Assembly: GCA_916048095.2 (NCBI GenBank)
Contig: OU696576.1
Location: 239,501-303,500, forward strand
DNA length: 64,000 bases
Reading direction: 5' to 3'
Source: Sacculina carcini
Taxonomy: Eukaryota; Arthropoda; Thecostraca; Sacculinidae
Shown here one piece after another: positions 34,234-48,100 of the stretch (positions within the stretch are counted from its first letter, which is position 1; each line of letters starts with the position of its first letter). The notes under the pieces were generated by a model. It saw only the letters and a program-made list of their open reading frames with translations, was not told the origin of the DNA and made no database searches. A program made the position numbers and the translations under genes.

Positions 34234-37200
34234 CTGCATTCAGTACAGCACACACGCACGCGCACATAACAGCAATGATCACCGCGGTCCGCTCATTTCA
34301 GCTGCGCTTGTGAATACAAAATCCGTGCACACATCGTTCGGAACACTGACCACGTATATACGTATATTGTGTATGTGTGTATTGAACGAATAACTGATTC
34401 GCAAGCATTCTAGGCAATTGTAAATATGATTGTATACATGGGCAGACAGGCGAGACAATGGAGCCATTTCTATCTCTTTGCCGTCATGACGGTTCTCTGT
34501 CAATGTATGACTTTTTTGCGTGTAACACTCGGGGGGGGGGGGATCGTGAGATGAAGCCCCCCAAATGTTTCCATCATCTCACAACCAAGAGGTTCACTAA
34601 AAGTGGTCAAGAAAAAGTATCTTTAAAAAGTATCTAGTAGAGTTTGTTGATATAAACATCATCGCAAAGCATCTTCGCGCATAATGCGCTTGTAAATGTG
34701 TGTATATATCATTGGGGAAAAATTTCAACCCCCACAAAATCACTCAGCCCTCCCAAGATTGCACTCTGGATCCGCTCCTGGCGTGTAATATGTATTTTAG
34801 GCAAAGTGAATGTCAATCGACTTCAATTACGTATGATGTTTTCTCATTCTGGAATAAAGAACAAAATGTTATTTGAGTAATATGAATGAGTTCTATGGTA
34901 TACTTGTAAAGAACCTCAGTAACGAAAATCATGGCAATTATAGCGTGTGCTATAATGTGTGCTATGTGGTATCCATTCTAACAAGTCTTCAATATTTTTA
35001 ATTATATATACATAGATATGTGAATATCTATAACATATAGATAAATAAATCCAGAAGAAATAAATATGTATAGGCCAATGTAATGAGATCCACTCAACAC
35101 GATGAAAGCAGGGTTTCAAAGATGTGCGCCTGTTTCATCAGAATGATATGCAAATATTAATGAGTCAGCAACGGACAATTGTCTTGGCAGTGGAAATAAT
35201 TATCAGAAGACGCCAATCGTGCGCTGATTGCAATATCATCAGTAGGGCGACCTTTTGTTGCAAATGCAACTTTTTCATCATATACAACAACAACAACAAC
35301 ATGTATTTGATATAGCGCACTTTCGACAATAAGACTCAGACTCATAGACTCATAGCCCCTGTTCATATCACAAGATCAAGATCAACATCGTCGAGATCAT
35401 AGACTCTGTTCATCATGAGAAGCCCAAAAATAAGATATAATTACCTCATAATTAGATTATGTTTAATCTGCAAAACCCATTTAGACCTTGGAACATTTTA
35501 CAAAATTAACATCGAGTGAGTCTTTCAAATTACATTGTGGATTTAAATATCGCTATCAGGCATCAGTGCGACAGACTCGACAAGCATGTGAAACACACAA
35601 TCTTAACGCAACCGCCAATGTTCAAAATGCATTAAGTAGAAACAAAAACGTCAAACTTCCAAAGTGTAATGTTCAAGAGTGACTTCAGTGTTGAAATTTT
35701 ATTACCCTATTATTAAAAATTGGTGATATTTTAGCGAAACATTGAGCTCCACTTATTAGTGCAACTATTTGGGATTTTTAGCGCAACCAAATGTCACCCT
35801 TGTCGCCAGCGAGGTGACAGTTGAAGCTCATGAAGCATGCAATCCTAGAACAACAACCAATGATAATAAACACGAATTTGTTGTAGTAATAGTTATGTAA
35901 TGTAAAAATACAACAGTTTCACACAAAAGTTTATTCCTTGTAATTAAGTGATTTTCACTGCATTTTCACGGGTTTTTAGTGAAATTTTTCCAAAATTTTA
36001 AGTACAACTAGAATTGTTAAAATTTTAAGTGCAACAACTGTTTGGCGCAACTTTTAGGATTTTGTAGCGCAACTTTTCTTGATTTTTAGTGCACCAAAAG
36101 GTCACCCTACTGATAATATATTGCACGGGCGATGCAAGAAATGTGAACAAGTGGTGCAGTAACGTCTGTGTTCCCTCAAATAACTTCATTTTTTATTATA
36201 CAAGTTGACAAATATGCTTTCACATCGTTTTTGTTATTGTTGGTAAATATATCTTGAATGTCACACAGCTACAAATCTAATTGAACATCTATTCATTGAC
36301 TGAGCTATACGCCTTATACATTGGCGTAGCTAGACTATCTGCCATCTTGCATCATGTATGCCTGCCGCAAGAAACTGTTCGTCTTTAGCAAGTCTTCGTG
36401 GTGCAGTGGTCTTTGTGGACTCTCTGGTCTTTGTGGAGTCCGTGGTGCAGTTGTTAGCACACCCGCCTCACAAGCGGGAGGTCCGTGGTTCGAAACCCGG
36501 CGGAGCAGAATTTCATTGGGCGAATTCTACAATCCCACAGCCCCTGTCCACCCAGCAGAAAATGATGGTACCAGGTATCAGTCATGAGTTGTGCCATGCA
36601 TTCTGGGGAGGTGGCCCTCTCTAATACGTCTTACGTCCTTGTGGCGCCATAGCGTGGAAAGGGTCGGTTCTGCGGTGGCAGCGAGCTGCACGGGGCACAC
36701 TTGTGTGTTCATAAGCTTCGGGTTCTTCCCGTGTAGCAGCTGCCACTTAGGCATTTAATCTTCTAAGTCCATATGTTGATATAGCTGAAAAGACGAACCT
36801 CTTATAATAGTGCATGCTTCCAGTCACATAATCGGAGAAGATCATTATTTTTAATCGACCTTGTCTTCATTCAGTAATTTGAAATTAAGCCAGAAAATAT
36901 GAAATAGTATATTCATACATGCAGCTGAGATATAACAATAATTCAACGTTTTCAGCAGTTCTTTTGCCCCCCTCCCTGAAACGTGTGCTCTGGAGGACCG
37001 CCCCACACACACACCCCCCAGCTACGACACTGATTTTGCATTGAAAATCTCTAAAATCTGACTAGTCTGTGAGAGCAAAGCGATTTTGAAGTGACGCGTA
37101 TTTGACACACATCACATCTTGAATGTCAAATGGCTACATTGTGAATGAGTGTGTGTTATTTGTTTGGTGAACAGTTCAGAATCATTTTCATCATATTATT

Positions 37201-40200
37201 ACATGTCATTTACATGTTGTTCATTCCTAATCTAATTTCTCTCTGTGGGTCTGTTGACGATCAAGGTGCATGCGATTGCTGTCGAGTAGCATAGAGCGTT
37301 AACGCTCGTCCAAATTCCACCAAGCTCATTGATTCTAATAATTATAATAATAATTTATATCTGAGAGTAGCAAGCAGTACTTCAAACCGACATTGAATGT
37401 GCATATTGTTCGTATATATCACAGACACTAGATATCTTGGTTACCATAACATTTGCTGCGCCCATTTCTGGCACATTGTTTTGAATTTATAGTTGAACGC
37501 AGCCTGCATAAACAAGATGTGAAAGTTCTTGCTGAAATTCCCATGCCTTCATCACACGATAGCATGATTTATGATGGCGTATATCATGCATGCAAGTTAG
37601 TCTTGGCCAAGTATTTGGTAGGCGATCTACGTATGAGTGCGCGTGTGCATGTGCGTGTATGTGTGTCTGTGTGCATGTGTGTGTTTGTGTATGTTTGTGT
37701 GCTTACCTAGTTGTGCTTACCTAGTTGTGGTACAGGAAATGAGCTTACGCTCGGACTGTCCTGTCTCTTTCCCAGTGAATATCCAATTTATGTTTGAACT
37801 CTCCTATAGTTTTGGCCTTTACGATTGTCTTGTGTAATTTATTCCAAGCGTCAATTCGCCTGAATGGAAAACTGTATTTCTTTATGTCTTTTTTGCACCG
37901 AGGTTTTCTCAGCTTCTTGCCGTGTCCCCTTCCTTTATCCTGCTTTATCAGTCCAATTTCCTGCTGAGCTGTGGCTTCTGTCATGTTCCTGAAAATATGA
38001 ATGAGATCACCCCGTGTCCTCCTGTCTTCCAACGTCGGTAATTTCAACGCATTTAGCCTGTCCTCATAACTGAAGCTTTTCAGCTCTGGTACAAGCCTGG
38101 TGGCCAGTCTTTGCATCTTTTCAACTTTTTTTACCAGACGCTTTTCGTGTGGACACCAAACCACTGCGGCATACTCAAGTTTGGGCCTAATAACTGACAC
38201 TATCAGCTTCCGCATTATTTCAGCATCTATAAAGTTGAAGACGTGTTTTATTCTGGTCAGCAAGGAGTACGTTTTGGCGCAGATATCATCAATGTGGGCC
38301 TCAGGGGACAAATCTCTTTGCACCATGACTCCGAGGTCTTTTTGTTTGTCCACTTCATTAAGTACCGTACCTCCGAGGGTATACGTCACCGACGGCCTGT
38401 TTTTACCCGTGCCAAACTTGATTAGGTGACATTTCGTCTCGTTGAAGGTCATCTGCCACGTATCTGCCCACTTTTGGATTTTGTTCAGGTCTTCCTGCAG
38501 TGCTTGACAGTCGGTCGGGTTTGATATGGCCCGCATTATCTTCGCATCGTCTGCAAACAGGTGTATTGTGCTGTCAATATCCGCCACTATGTCGTTCATA
38601 TATACACTGAACATTATTGGGCCCAATACTGAGCCCTGTGGGACTCCACTTATGACCTGCCTCCAGGTTGAATCTTTTCCTCTCACAACAGTGCACATTT
38701 TTCTTCCCGTCAGGAAGTCGGTCATCCATCTCAGCAACACTCCGCTCACGCCTCCATTTTGCTCTAATTTCCATAACAGCCTGCTGTGTGGCACCTTGTC
38801 AAATGCTTTGCTGAGGTCCAGATATATACTGTCGACCCACTGATCTCTCTCTTGGACAACGTCAATGATCTTGCTATAAAACATCAGCAGACTCAATACA
38901 CACGATCTTGCTGGTCTAAATCCAAATTGACAATTTGACAAAGCGTTTTCTGTCTCCAAGTAGCACATCCACTGGTCCTTGATTATTCTCTCGCACATCT
39001 TACAAAGCACACTTGTCAGTGATATTGGACGATAGTTTAACGGGTCGTACTTTGATCCATTTTTGTGTATCGGCACAATCTTAGAGCACTTCCACTGGTG
39101 TGGGACTGCTCCATGTTTCAGACTATTGGAAATTATGTCGCATATCGGTTCAATCAGCTCCATTCTGCATTCCCTCATGATGTTTCCCGAAACACCATCT
39201 GGTCCGGTAGATTTTCCATTTTTCAATGCTGCCAGTCTGTCTAGGAGTTCTTTTTTCGTCACATCAACTTCATGCATTGGTTCTAGTTGTTTGGTTTCTT
39301 TTTTATTCCAGAATGGAGTGTGTGTTTGTGTGTGTGCATGTACTGTGAAGCGCACTGCACAACCAAAAGCAGAGGAGTGAAAAGAGAACGAATAGCCTGT
39401 GAGAGTGAACGACAGCGAGAATGAAGACGTGACACAAATAGTGAAGACGTGATACAGATAGTGAAGACGTGACACAAATAGTGAAGACGTGACACAGACA
39501 GTGAAGACGTGACACAAATAGTGAAGACGTGACACAGACAGTGAAGACGTGATACAGATAGTGAAGACGTGATACAGATAGTGAAGACGTGACACAGATA
39601 GTGAAGACGTGACACAAATAGTGAAGACGTGACACAAATAGTGAAGACGTGACACAGACAGTGAAGACGTGACACAGATAGTGAAGACGTGACACAGATA
39701 GTAAAGACGTGACACGGATAGTGAAGACGTGACACAAATAGTGAAGACGTGACACAGACAGTGAAGACGTGACACAAATAGTGAAGACGTGACACAGATA
39801 GTGAAGACGTGACACGTATAGTGAAGACGTGACACAGATAGTGAAGACGTGATACAGACAGTGAAGACGTGACACATATAGTAATGACGTGATACAGACA
39901 GTGAAGACGTGACACAGATAGTAAAGACGTGACACAGATAGTGAAGACGTGACACAGATAGTGAAGACGTGATACAGATAGTGAAGACGTGACACAGATA
40001 GTGAAGACGTGACACAGATAGTGAAGACGTGATACAGACAGTAAAGACGTGACACAGATAGTAAAGACGTGACACAGATAGTGAAGACGTGACACAAATA
40101 GTGAAGACGTGACACAGACAGTGAAGACGTGACACGTATAGTGAAGACGTGACACAGATAGTGAAGACGTGATACAGACAGTGAAGACGTGCCACAGAGA

Positions 40201-42077
40201 GTGAAGACGTGATACAGATAGTGAAGACGTGATACAGATAGTGAAGACGTGACACATATAGTAATGACGTGATACAGACAGTGAAGACGTGACACAGATA
40301 GTAAAGACGTGACACAGATAGTGAAGACGTGACACAAATAGTGAAGACGTGACACAAATAGTGAAGACGTGACACAGATAGTGAAGACGTGACACAGATA
40401 GTGAAGACGTGATACAGACAGTAAAGACGTGACACAGATAGTAAAGACGTGACACAGATAGTGAAGACGTGACACAAATAGTGAAGACGTGACATAGACA
40501 GTGAAGACGTGACACGTATAGTGAAGACGTGACACAGATAGTGAAGACGTGATACAGACAGTGAAGACGTGACACATATAGTGAAGACGTGACACAAATA
40601 GTGAAGACGTGACACAGACAGTGAAGACGTGACACGTATAGTGAAGACGTGACACAGATAGTGAAGACGTGATACAGACAGTGAAGACGTGACACATATA
40701 GTGAAGACGTGACACAGACAGTGAAGACGTGATACAGATAGTGAAGACGTGACACAGATAGTGAAGACGTGACACAGATAGTGAAGACGTGCCACAGACA
40801 GTGAAGACGTGACACAGATAGTGAAGACGTGACACAGATAGTGAAGACGTGATACAGATAGTGAAGACGTGACGCAGATAGTGAAGACGTCGCACAGATA
40901 GTGAAGACGTGATACAGATAGTGAAGACGTGACACAGATAGTGAAGACGTGATACAGACAGTAAAGACGTGACACAGATAGTAAAGACGTGACACAGATA
41001 GTGAAGACGTGACACAAATAGTGAAGACGTGACACAGACAGTGAAGACGTGACACGTATAGTGAAGACGTGACACAGATAGTGAAGACGTGATACAGACA
41101 GTGAAGACGTGACACATATAGTGAAGACGTGACACAGACAGTGAAGACGTGATACAGATAGTGAAGACGTGACACAGATAGTGAAGACGTGATACAGATA
41201 GTGAAGACGTGACACAGATAGTGAAGACGTGACACAGATAGTGAAGACGTGCCACAGACAGTGAAGACGTGACACAGATAGTAAAGACGTGACACAAATA
41301 GTGAAGACGTGACACAAATAGTGAAGACGTGACACAGATAGTGAAGACGTGATACAGACAGTAAAGACGTGACACAGATAGTAAAGACGTGACACAGATA
41401 GTGAAGACGTGACACAAATAGTGAAGACGTGACACAGACAGTGAAGACGTGACACGTATAGTGAAGACGTGACACAGATAGTGAAGACGTGATACAGACA
41501 GTGAAGACGTGACACATATAGTGAAGACGTGACACAGACAGTGAAGACGTGATACAGATAGTGAAGACGTGACACAGATAGTGAAGACGTGACACAGATA
41601 GTGAAGACGTGCCACAGACAGTGAAGACGTGACACAGATAGTGAAGACGTGACACAGATAGTGAAGACGTGATACAGATAGTGAAGACGTGACACAGATA
41701 GTGAAGACGTGACACAGATAGTGAAGACGTGATACAGATAGTGAAGACGTGACGCAGATAGTGAAGACGTCGCACAGATAGTGAAGACGTGATACAGATA
41801 GTGAAGACGTGACACAGATAGTGAAGACGTGACGCAGATAGTGAAGAGTGTACGTGAGAGAGGAGGAGAGACAGGGCAGAGATTGGCGACACAGAGAGAG
41901 TGAGAGAGTGAGAGAGAGAGTTAGTGAGTGAGCTGACAGTAGCCAGTCGACGGTGAAGATGAGCGCCACATCCTTGGTGGGCAGGCCGAGTGCCTGCAGA
42001 ATCAGCAGCATTGTGACCAGCGCCGCCGACGGTATCGACGCAGCACCAATCGATGCCAGCGTAGCCGTCAAACTACC

Positions 42078-42133
<56 letters not shown>

Positions 42134-45100
42134 GGATGTGTAGACTCCACACACCATTCTTAACGCTGAATTCATAAATAACTCTTCCTAGATACGTGAA
42201 AATTGTTTGAATTTCAGCATGCATGAACAAAATGCATAAACAGATCGACTAAACTTTTCACATGGAACATGATGGTGAACAACCAAATCGTAGATCATGT
42301 GAGGAAGCAATTAATTATTATTGATATCATATTTTAATTAGTCTGCTACACGGGTCACTATGGTTCACCTTTCACATTGGTTTGTATTGTGCAACGCTTG
42401 ATAAGATGTACCGATCAAATCCTGACTTGGAGGATACTGCACCTTGTTACATTCTCAAATTGTTGACACCATATACGAGTATGTTCGAGTTGCAAGTGAA
42501 CGACATCCCTGATTCAATTTAACAGATAGGAAACATAACTGAGTTTTCCATTAAATTCGAATTCATTGGGCTTATATACTCAAAAACTATGAGCAATTGT
42601 TTCCCCGTCCAATGAGATCCAATGACGTGAAGTAGTTGTAGCATGATATATTCAAGTCTCTGTTGACCAACTGTAATGACCAATGATTCAACCAACTGTA
42701 ATGCAACATTGCACGCGACACTTGCGTCTGCTTTCACACTGTTTTCTATATTAACATTATTCATCACCCTAATTTATATTATATAATTTATATAATGACA
42801 TATAACTCAGCAGGATCATATAAATGGTCGCTGTTGAATTGACATGACAATCCCTGATCCAACGTGACCAAGTAAGAGAAATGACCGAAATTTGTCATTT
42901 TTTGCTAAGCTTTGAATTTTCAAATTAGATTCACAACCTCAAATATGTTTGAATTTCAATCATTTTTGGCAACATTGGATTTTGCGTCATTGAAATAGTT
43001 TGGAAAAAGCATACCGGCGAAGACTTTGAGGAAAACACCGCCAAAAATAACAGCACTAATTAACAGACGTCAGTTCGACGGATCCGTTGCTTTTAAGTAG
43101 TTGAAACTTCAAGTCCTTCTATTGTACGTCTAGCTAGAATACATCAGAACAGCAACATTCAACAGTCCGCGGAATAATACCCTGATTTTATACCGGCTGC
43201 TCATTCACTTGAATACTGATGCTGAGAAGAAATGCCCTAGAAATATCCACTTCTATTCGAAGAAATTCCATGGAAATAGGAAATCAGGGGATTAAACAGA
43301 GTTCGTAGTAACACTATTTGAGAGTGAAATTGGACGATTTCCGGCGGACCTGGGGACATTATCAGGGTGAAAACATTCACTAAGATATCGAAGTAATAAT
43401 GTAAAGAAAACAAAAAACTAAAATGTATTTACAGGCAGGCGCGCGTGGACATCACTGCCCCACGCGCGCCTACAACACGTCACACCACTGTCAAACCAAG
43501 AACACGACTCCCTCGCACACAATACACATTTAAACCATACACGATCACACAGACACACTAACACGTTCACGCACTCAGACACAATCTCTCACACACACTC
43601 TCTCTCTCACTGCACACGATCACACCACAAATACATGACTGATATTGAGGTCGCTGATACATTTGCATGATCACATGATCACATGATTACATGATCACAT
43701 GATCACATGATCACATGATCACATGAACACATGATTACATGATCACATGAACACATGATTACATGATCACATGATCACATGATCACATGATCACATGATC
43801 ACATGATCACATGATCACATGATCACATGATCACATGATTACTAGACAATTCAGCAGCATTTTTATAGGAGGCGACGTTCAATACAGCTCATTATACGCA
43901 AGTTTTTGCATGAAACAGTCTGGAATAGTTTGCTGAAAGAACTGATGAAGGCCAAAATTTGTGTAAATGTAAGTAAAAGTGGCAAGCAATGCGATTAATA
44001 ACTCCTCAGTACGTGTCCGATTATGCTTTCAGCAGTATATGGTAGCAAATGTATATAGGGAAAAGAACGCAAACTCATATGTCAAATATTCATATTTGAC
44101 ATTGTTGACGTCACTTTATCCGAAAACCAGTCAAAAACACATGCAGTCGTGAAAAAGTGGGATTTTGTTGGCCAGTCTAATGAGCTCATGTGTGCAGTGG
44201 GCCGTGCTTATTCGCTGTGATTAGTGAACGCTGTTGAGGGCGCCTTGTGCAAGCTGGCCCCGCCTGCTACTGATGAGCGTGCTTCATTATGACTACTTCC
44301 AATTACACGCACACACACACACACACATTAAGAGAAGGATGTTATCTGATGAGCAGGCAAATTAAGCCTCATATTAGAGCATATTAGAATAATTAGTGGT
44401 CATTTTGAAACATTTATGTCGATAACATGAGCGTAGATTTTGGGGGTGTGGGGGTATATATACTTCCAACAAATTGGTTGCGGGGTATGAATACGTAATT
44501 ATTCCCCCAATAATTATTCTGAGTTCAGTTCATTGAGTATATTGTCATCGAAATATGCATAGCAAAAAGTAACAATACGTGTGTATGCAAATATATGCAA
44601 TATACTTTTCATTGAGGTATGTGTGTTGTAATTGACTAGGCATAGAATGGTTGAGGGTCTCATACAATTGACCAACTGAGCCATATTTGAACACTAATGC
44701 ATGATGGCTGTCATCCCCCGAGCCTCGACATAAATCTGCACCCATGGTCGATAATATCACCGCTATATTTGATTTAGATGAATTTACGCTTTCACGTATA
44801 TTTCGACGCTTTCATTCGTTTTGTATTCGACGCTTTCAAATATATTTTCAATTTTTTATAAACAAAACAGGGATAAAATGGGAAATTGGTCGTAATGTTT
44901 TTTATTTATTTTATATCAAGTTTCATATAACTTGATAGTATATCATTTACACATTCTGAATTATGCTTACATCTTTATCGATTATGATTTATCATTGTAT
45001 TGCTTGCATCACATAAGCTTATTTCAGAGTTGTTTAACACTGCTTTCTATATCTATCAATATTACCAAGGTAGGATGTTTGCAAATCCCTTATACATGTC

Positions 45101-48100
45101 ATATTTTCCCATCAACACACTCTAAATTCCAAATCCTTTTGCCATACCGCCACGGACATGATGACACTTTTCAGTATTCCTATCTGAGTTTGATGTATAC
45201 CCGTCATATTTGTTTGAAATTATCTCACACTATTTCATCGTTTTTTTGGTGACTTCAACCCCTGTGTCGACTCAACTTTTCATTTCCATGTTCTTCATTT
45301 TTACTCTGTTCAAATATTCAGCTAATTAGCCGCACGCCGGATAACTTCAATATTCAATGTAGTCCGGTCAGTGTAGTCCGGTCAGTGTAGTCCGTTCAGT
45401 GTAGTCCGGTCAGTGTAGTCCGGTCAGTGTAGTCCGGTCAGTGTAGTCCCGTCAGTGTAGTCCGGTCAGTGTAGTCCGGTCAGTGTAGTCCGGTCAGTGT
45501 AGTCCGGTCAGTGTAGTCCGGTCAGTGTAGTCCGGTCAGTGTAGTCCGGCCAGTGTAGTCCGGTTAGTGTAGTCCGGTCAGTGTAGTACGGTCAGTGATG
45601 TGCCAGCCAGCGCCACGACGCTTCATTATAGATTATTTGCACGCCAGCATTGCCTTCCCCACCGTTACGTTAAAATTTGTAAATATATACAACAAATGTG
45701 CCACTTTTGATCTTCAAATATGCCGTTGGACGGCTGACCAAACTCCAGTGCAATATGTCGCAAGATGACCAGCGATGTACACGTCATCAATCGACGCTAG
45801 CTATGATATCTGTCTGTGACCAATATAATTCTCACCTAACAGTGATTAGTCCGCCGATACCCAGGTCCATGTTGTTCTTTTGCGCAATGAATATAGATGC
45901 GACGGCTTCGTACAAGGCAGTTCCGTCCATGTTAACCGTTGCTCCCACGGGCAGCACAAACCTGAAACAAGCCAGTGATTGTGCCAAATATAATTTTCGT
46001 ATCAACATTCGTATCAGCATGATATTAGATGTACCGCCTGCCTCGTAGCCGAGTGACTGAAACGTACAAGTGATCTGGGAATTTATTCCCTGTTCCGGTG
46101 AAACGGTTGGTCTCACTTCTCGAAGGTAACGCCCATAATTCGTTCTCAATAATGATTTTGTAATATTGATCTAATGAAGTGATTGCAATCTGTGTATCAA
46201 TACACATTATCATTGAGGCATCTGTGTAGTGCGAGTATGCAAGCAAATAAGGCTGTATGATCAGACGCTGGTTCATGACAGAGTGCATATCAGTAGTCCG
46301 ACCTGGTCACCCTCTTGTCCAGTCCGTTGTTCACCTCCAGACAGCGGAAGGTGATCGGAAGAGCAGCAGAACTGGAAGCTGTCCCCAGAGCAAGAGCCCA
46401 CGCCTGAAATAACACAGACATCGCTTTTTTGTTACGTCAGAGTGGAAAACACGCTACTGCTTGACACTGTCCTTGTGACACACTGAAATTTGCTATAAAT
46501 TCAACAAGATAAATAGAATAAGGAAGGAAAAGTACATATATTTAATGTTCAAAGAATATTTAATATTTAAAGTTTTTGCTCATTATTTCGATGACGGCAG
46601 GATATGCAGCCAGAGTGGCTGGGGATAATCCAAGTGGCCTAACAGCCAACTTTTTGCTTTAACGGAATGCTTCTAATATACTTTTGGATTGCCTAATATC
46701 AACATCGCATTAAACGATAGTCTAACTGTACTTAGAGTCTGTGTTGTCTACATTGTACACAATCAGAAAATGCTGTTGCTCCATATATGATTATTCTTAT
46801 CCAATGGAGCTCTCTCAGAATTTTGGTTTGCCGATTAATGAGTTGGATATACGCGGGCAGCCGCAAAAGCATTGATCATGTAACTGATTCAAGAGACTGC
46901 AGACCTGACAATATTTCAACGAGGTACTGATTATTCTAACATATACCAGTTGATACACATCAGGTGTGCTGTCCTGTCGTTGTGTCACCTGCACTATTCC
47001 CTTGCAGAAAGTGAACGGGTTCTTCCTGGTCACACAGAAGTAGACCATGGGCAGCGAGATGCACGCGTGAATGAGCAGTCCGGTGACCACAGTGATCATG
47101 TACATGCCCAGACTGCGAGCTGTGTCGGCCAGGTTATCAATGGCCATAATGTTGCCAGCCACCAGACACATTATGCCGAATGGAGAATACCTGCGACCGA
47201 GGCGGCAACAGAAGATAACGATACATTAAATCACAATCACAATGAAGCTGAGATAAAAAGTTCCACCAGAACAATGTGTATCTTGATAGTGTAAAAAGTT
47301 CAAATGGTTAAAAATCTCAGAACACAGTAACATTGTGATAAGAAATGCACATTCAAATAATCATGATCATATATAGTGTAGAACATCGTGGCAATGAAAA
47401 TGAGATGACGTAGCTGGATGACTAATCACAAAAATCTAGACATTAAGTGTACAATACATGAAAACGTGGATAGATACAACTATGAAGAAGCGCAATACTC
47501 ACCACATAATCACGCACACCATCTTCATGACGATCTCGTTGAGAATAATGAAGAAATCAACTATCAGCTTGCCTTGAGGTCCCATTTGGCCGGCAATCAG
47601 TCCGAACGTCACACAGAACACGATCAAGCCTGGCACACAGGCCCAATGTCAGCAAGTGATCTCGCCATTGATAAAACCACATATTGATACACATATTGTT
47701 GTTATTGTTACCACTAGCTCATTACTGGCAATATGCAATTGGAATAATTTTCACTTTTGATCATCCTCTGCTACTCAGCTGCAACTTTACTAATTAATCC
47801 AAGTATATGTGTGTGTCAGTGTGTATATATGTGTGTGTGTGTCAGTGTGTAGATATGTGTGTGTGTCAGTGTGTAGATATGTGTGTGTGTTAGCGAGATG
47901 AGAAAGGTACCGAGCACGTTGGTGCCGCCGGAGTAGACAAGATCACGACTCATTTCACTGACATTCTGTCTCTCTCCGTCAACTGTCACTGTCTTGTTCA
48001 CCTGACATATTCACCCACAACAATGCATTCACATTTATACATGCATTACACTTACAAAATCGATGAGAATTTCAGACCAATTTCAAGCTTGAGGTTTGGA

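Larger units (their letters stand above)
42130..45835 (-). other. EAAT intron 8, unique sequence plus two arrays
   Basis: A+T-rich; holds the 8-bp and 14-bp arrays and no recognisable element or exon. Confidence 0.5.

Noticed and set aside
36424..36500. Functional tRNA-Val gene
   Set aside because: Anticodon arm and B box are good but the acceptor stem and T stem do not pair, so a SINE head is more likely.
39283..42230. ORFs of 869 and 975 codons on the minus strand
   Set aside because: They are the 20-bp minisatellite read in other frames, plus one EAAT exon; periodicity fully explains the lack of stops.
43668..43842. CRISPR-like array
   Set aside because: Eukaryotic context, 8-bp unit and no unique spacers; simple satellite.
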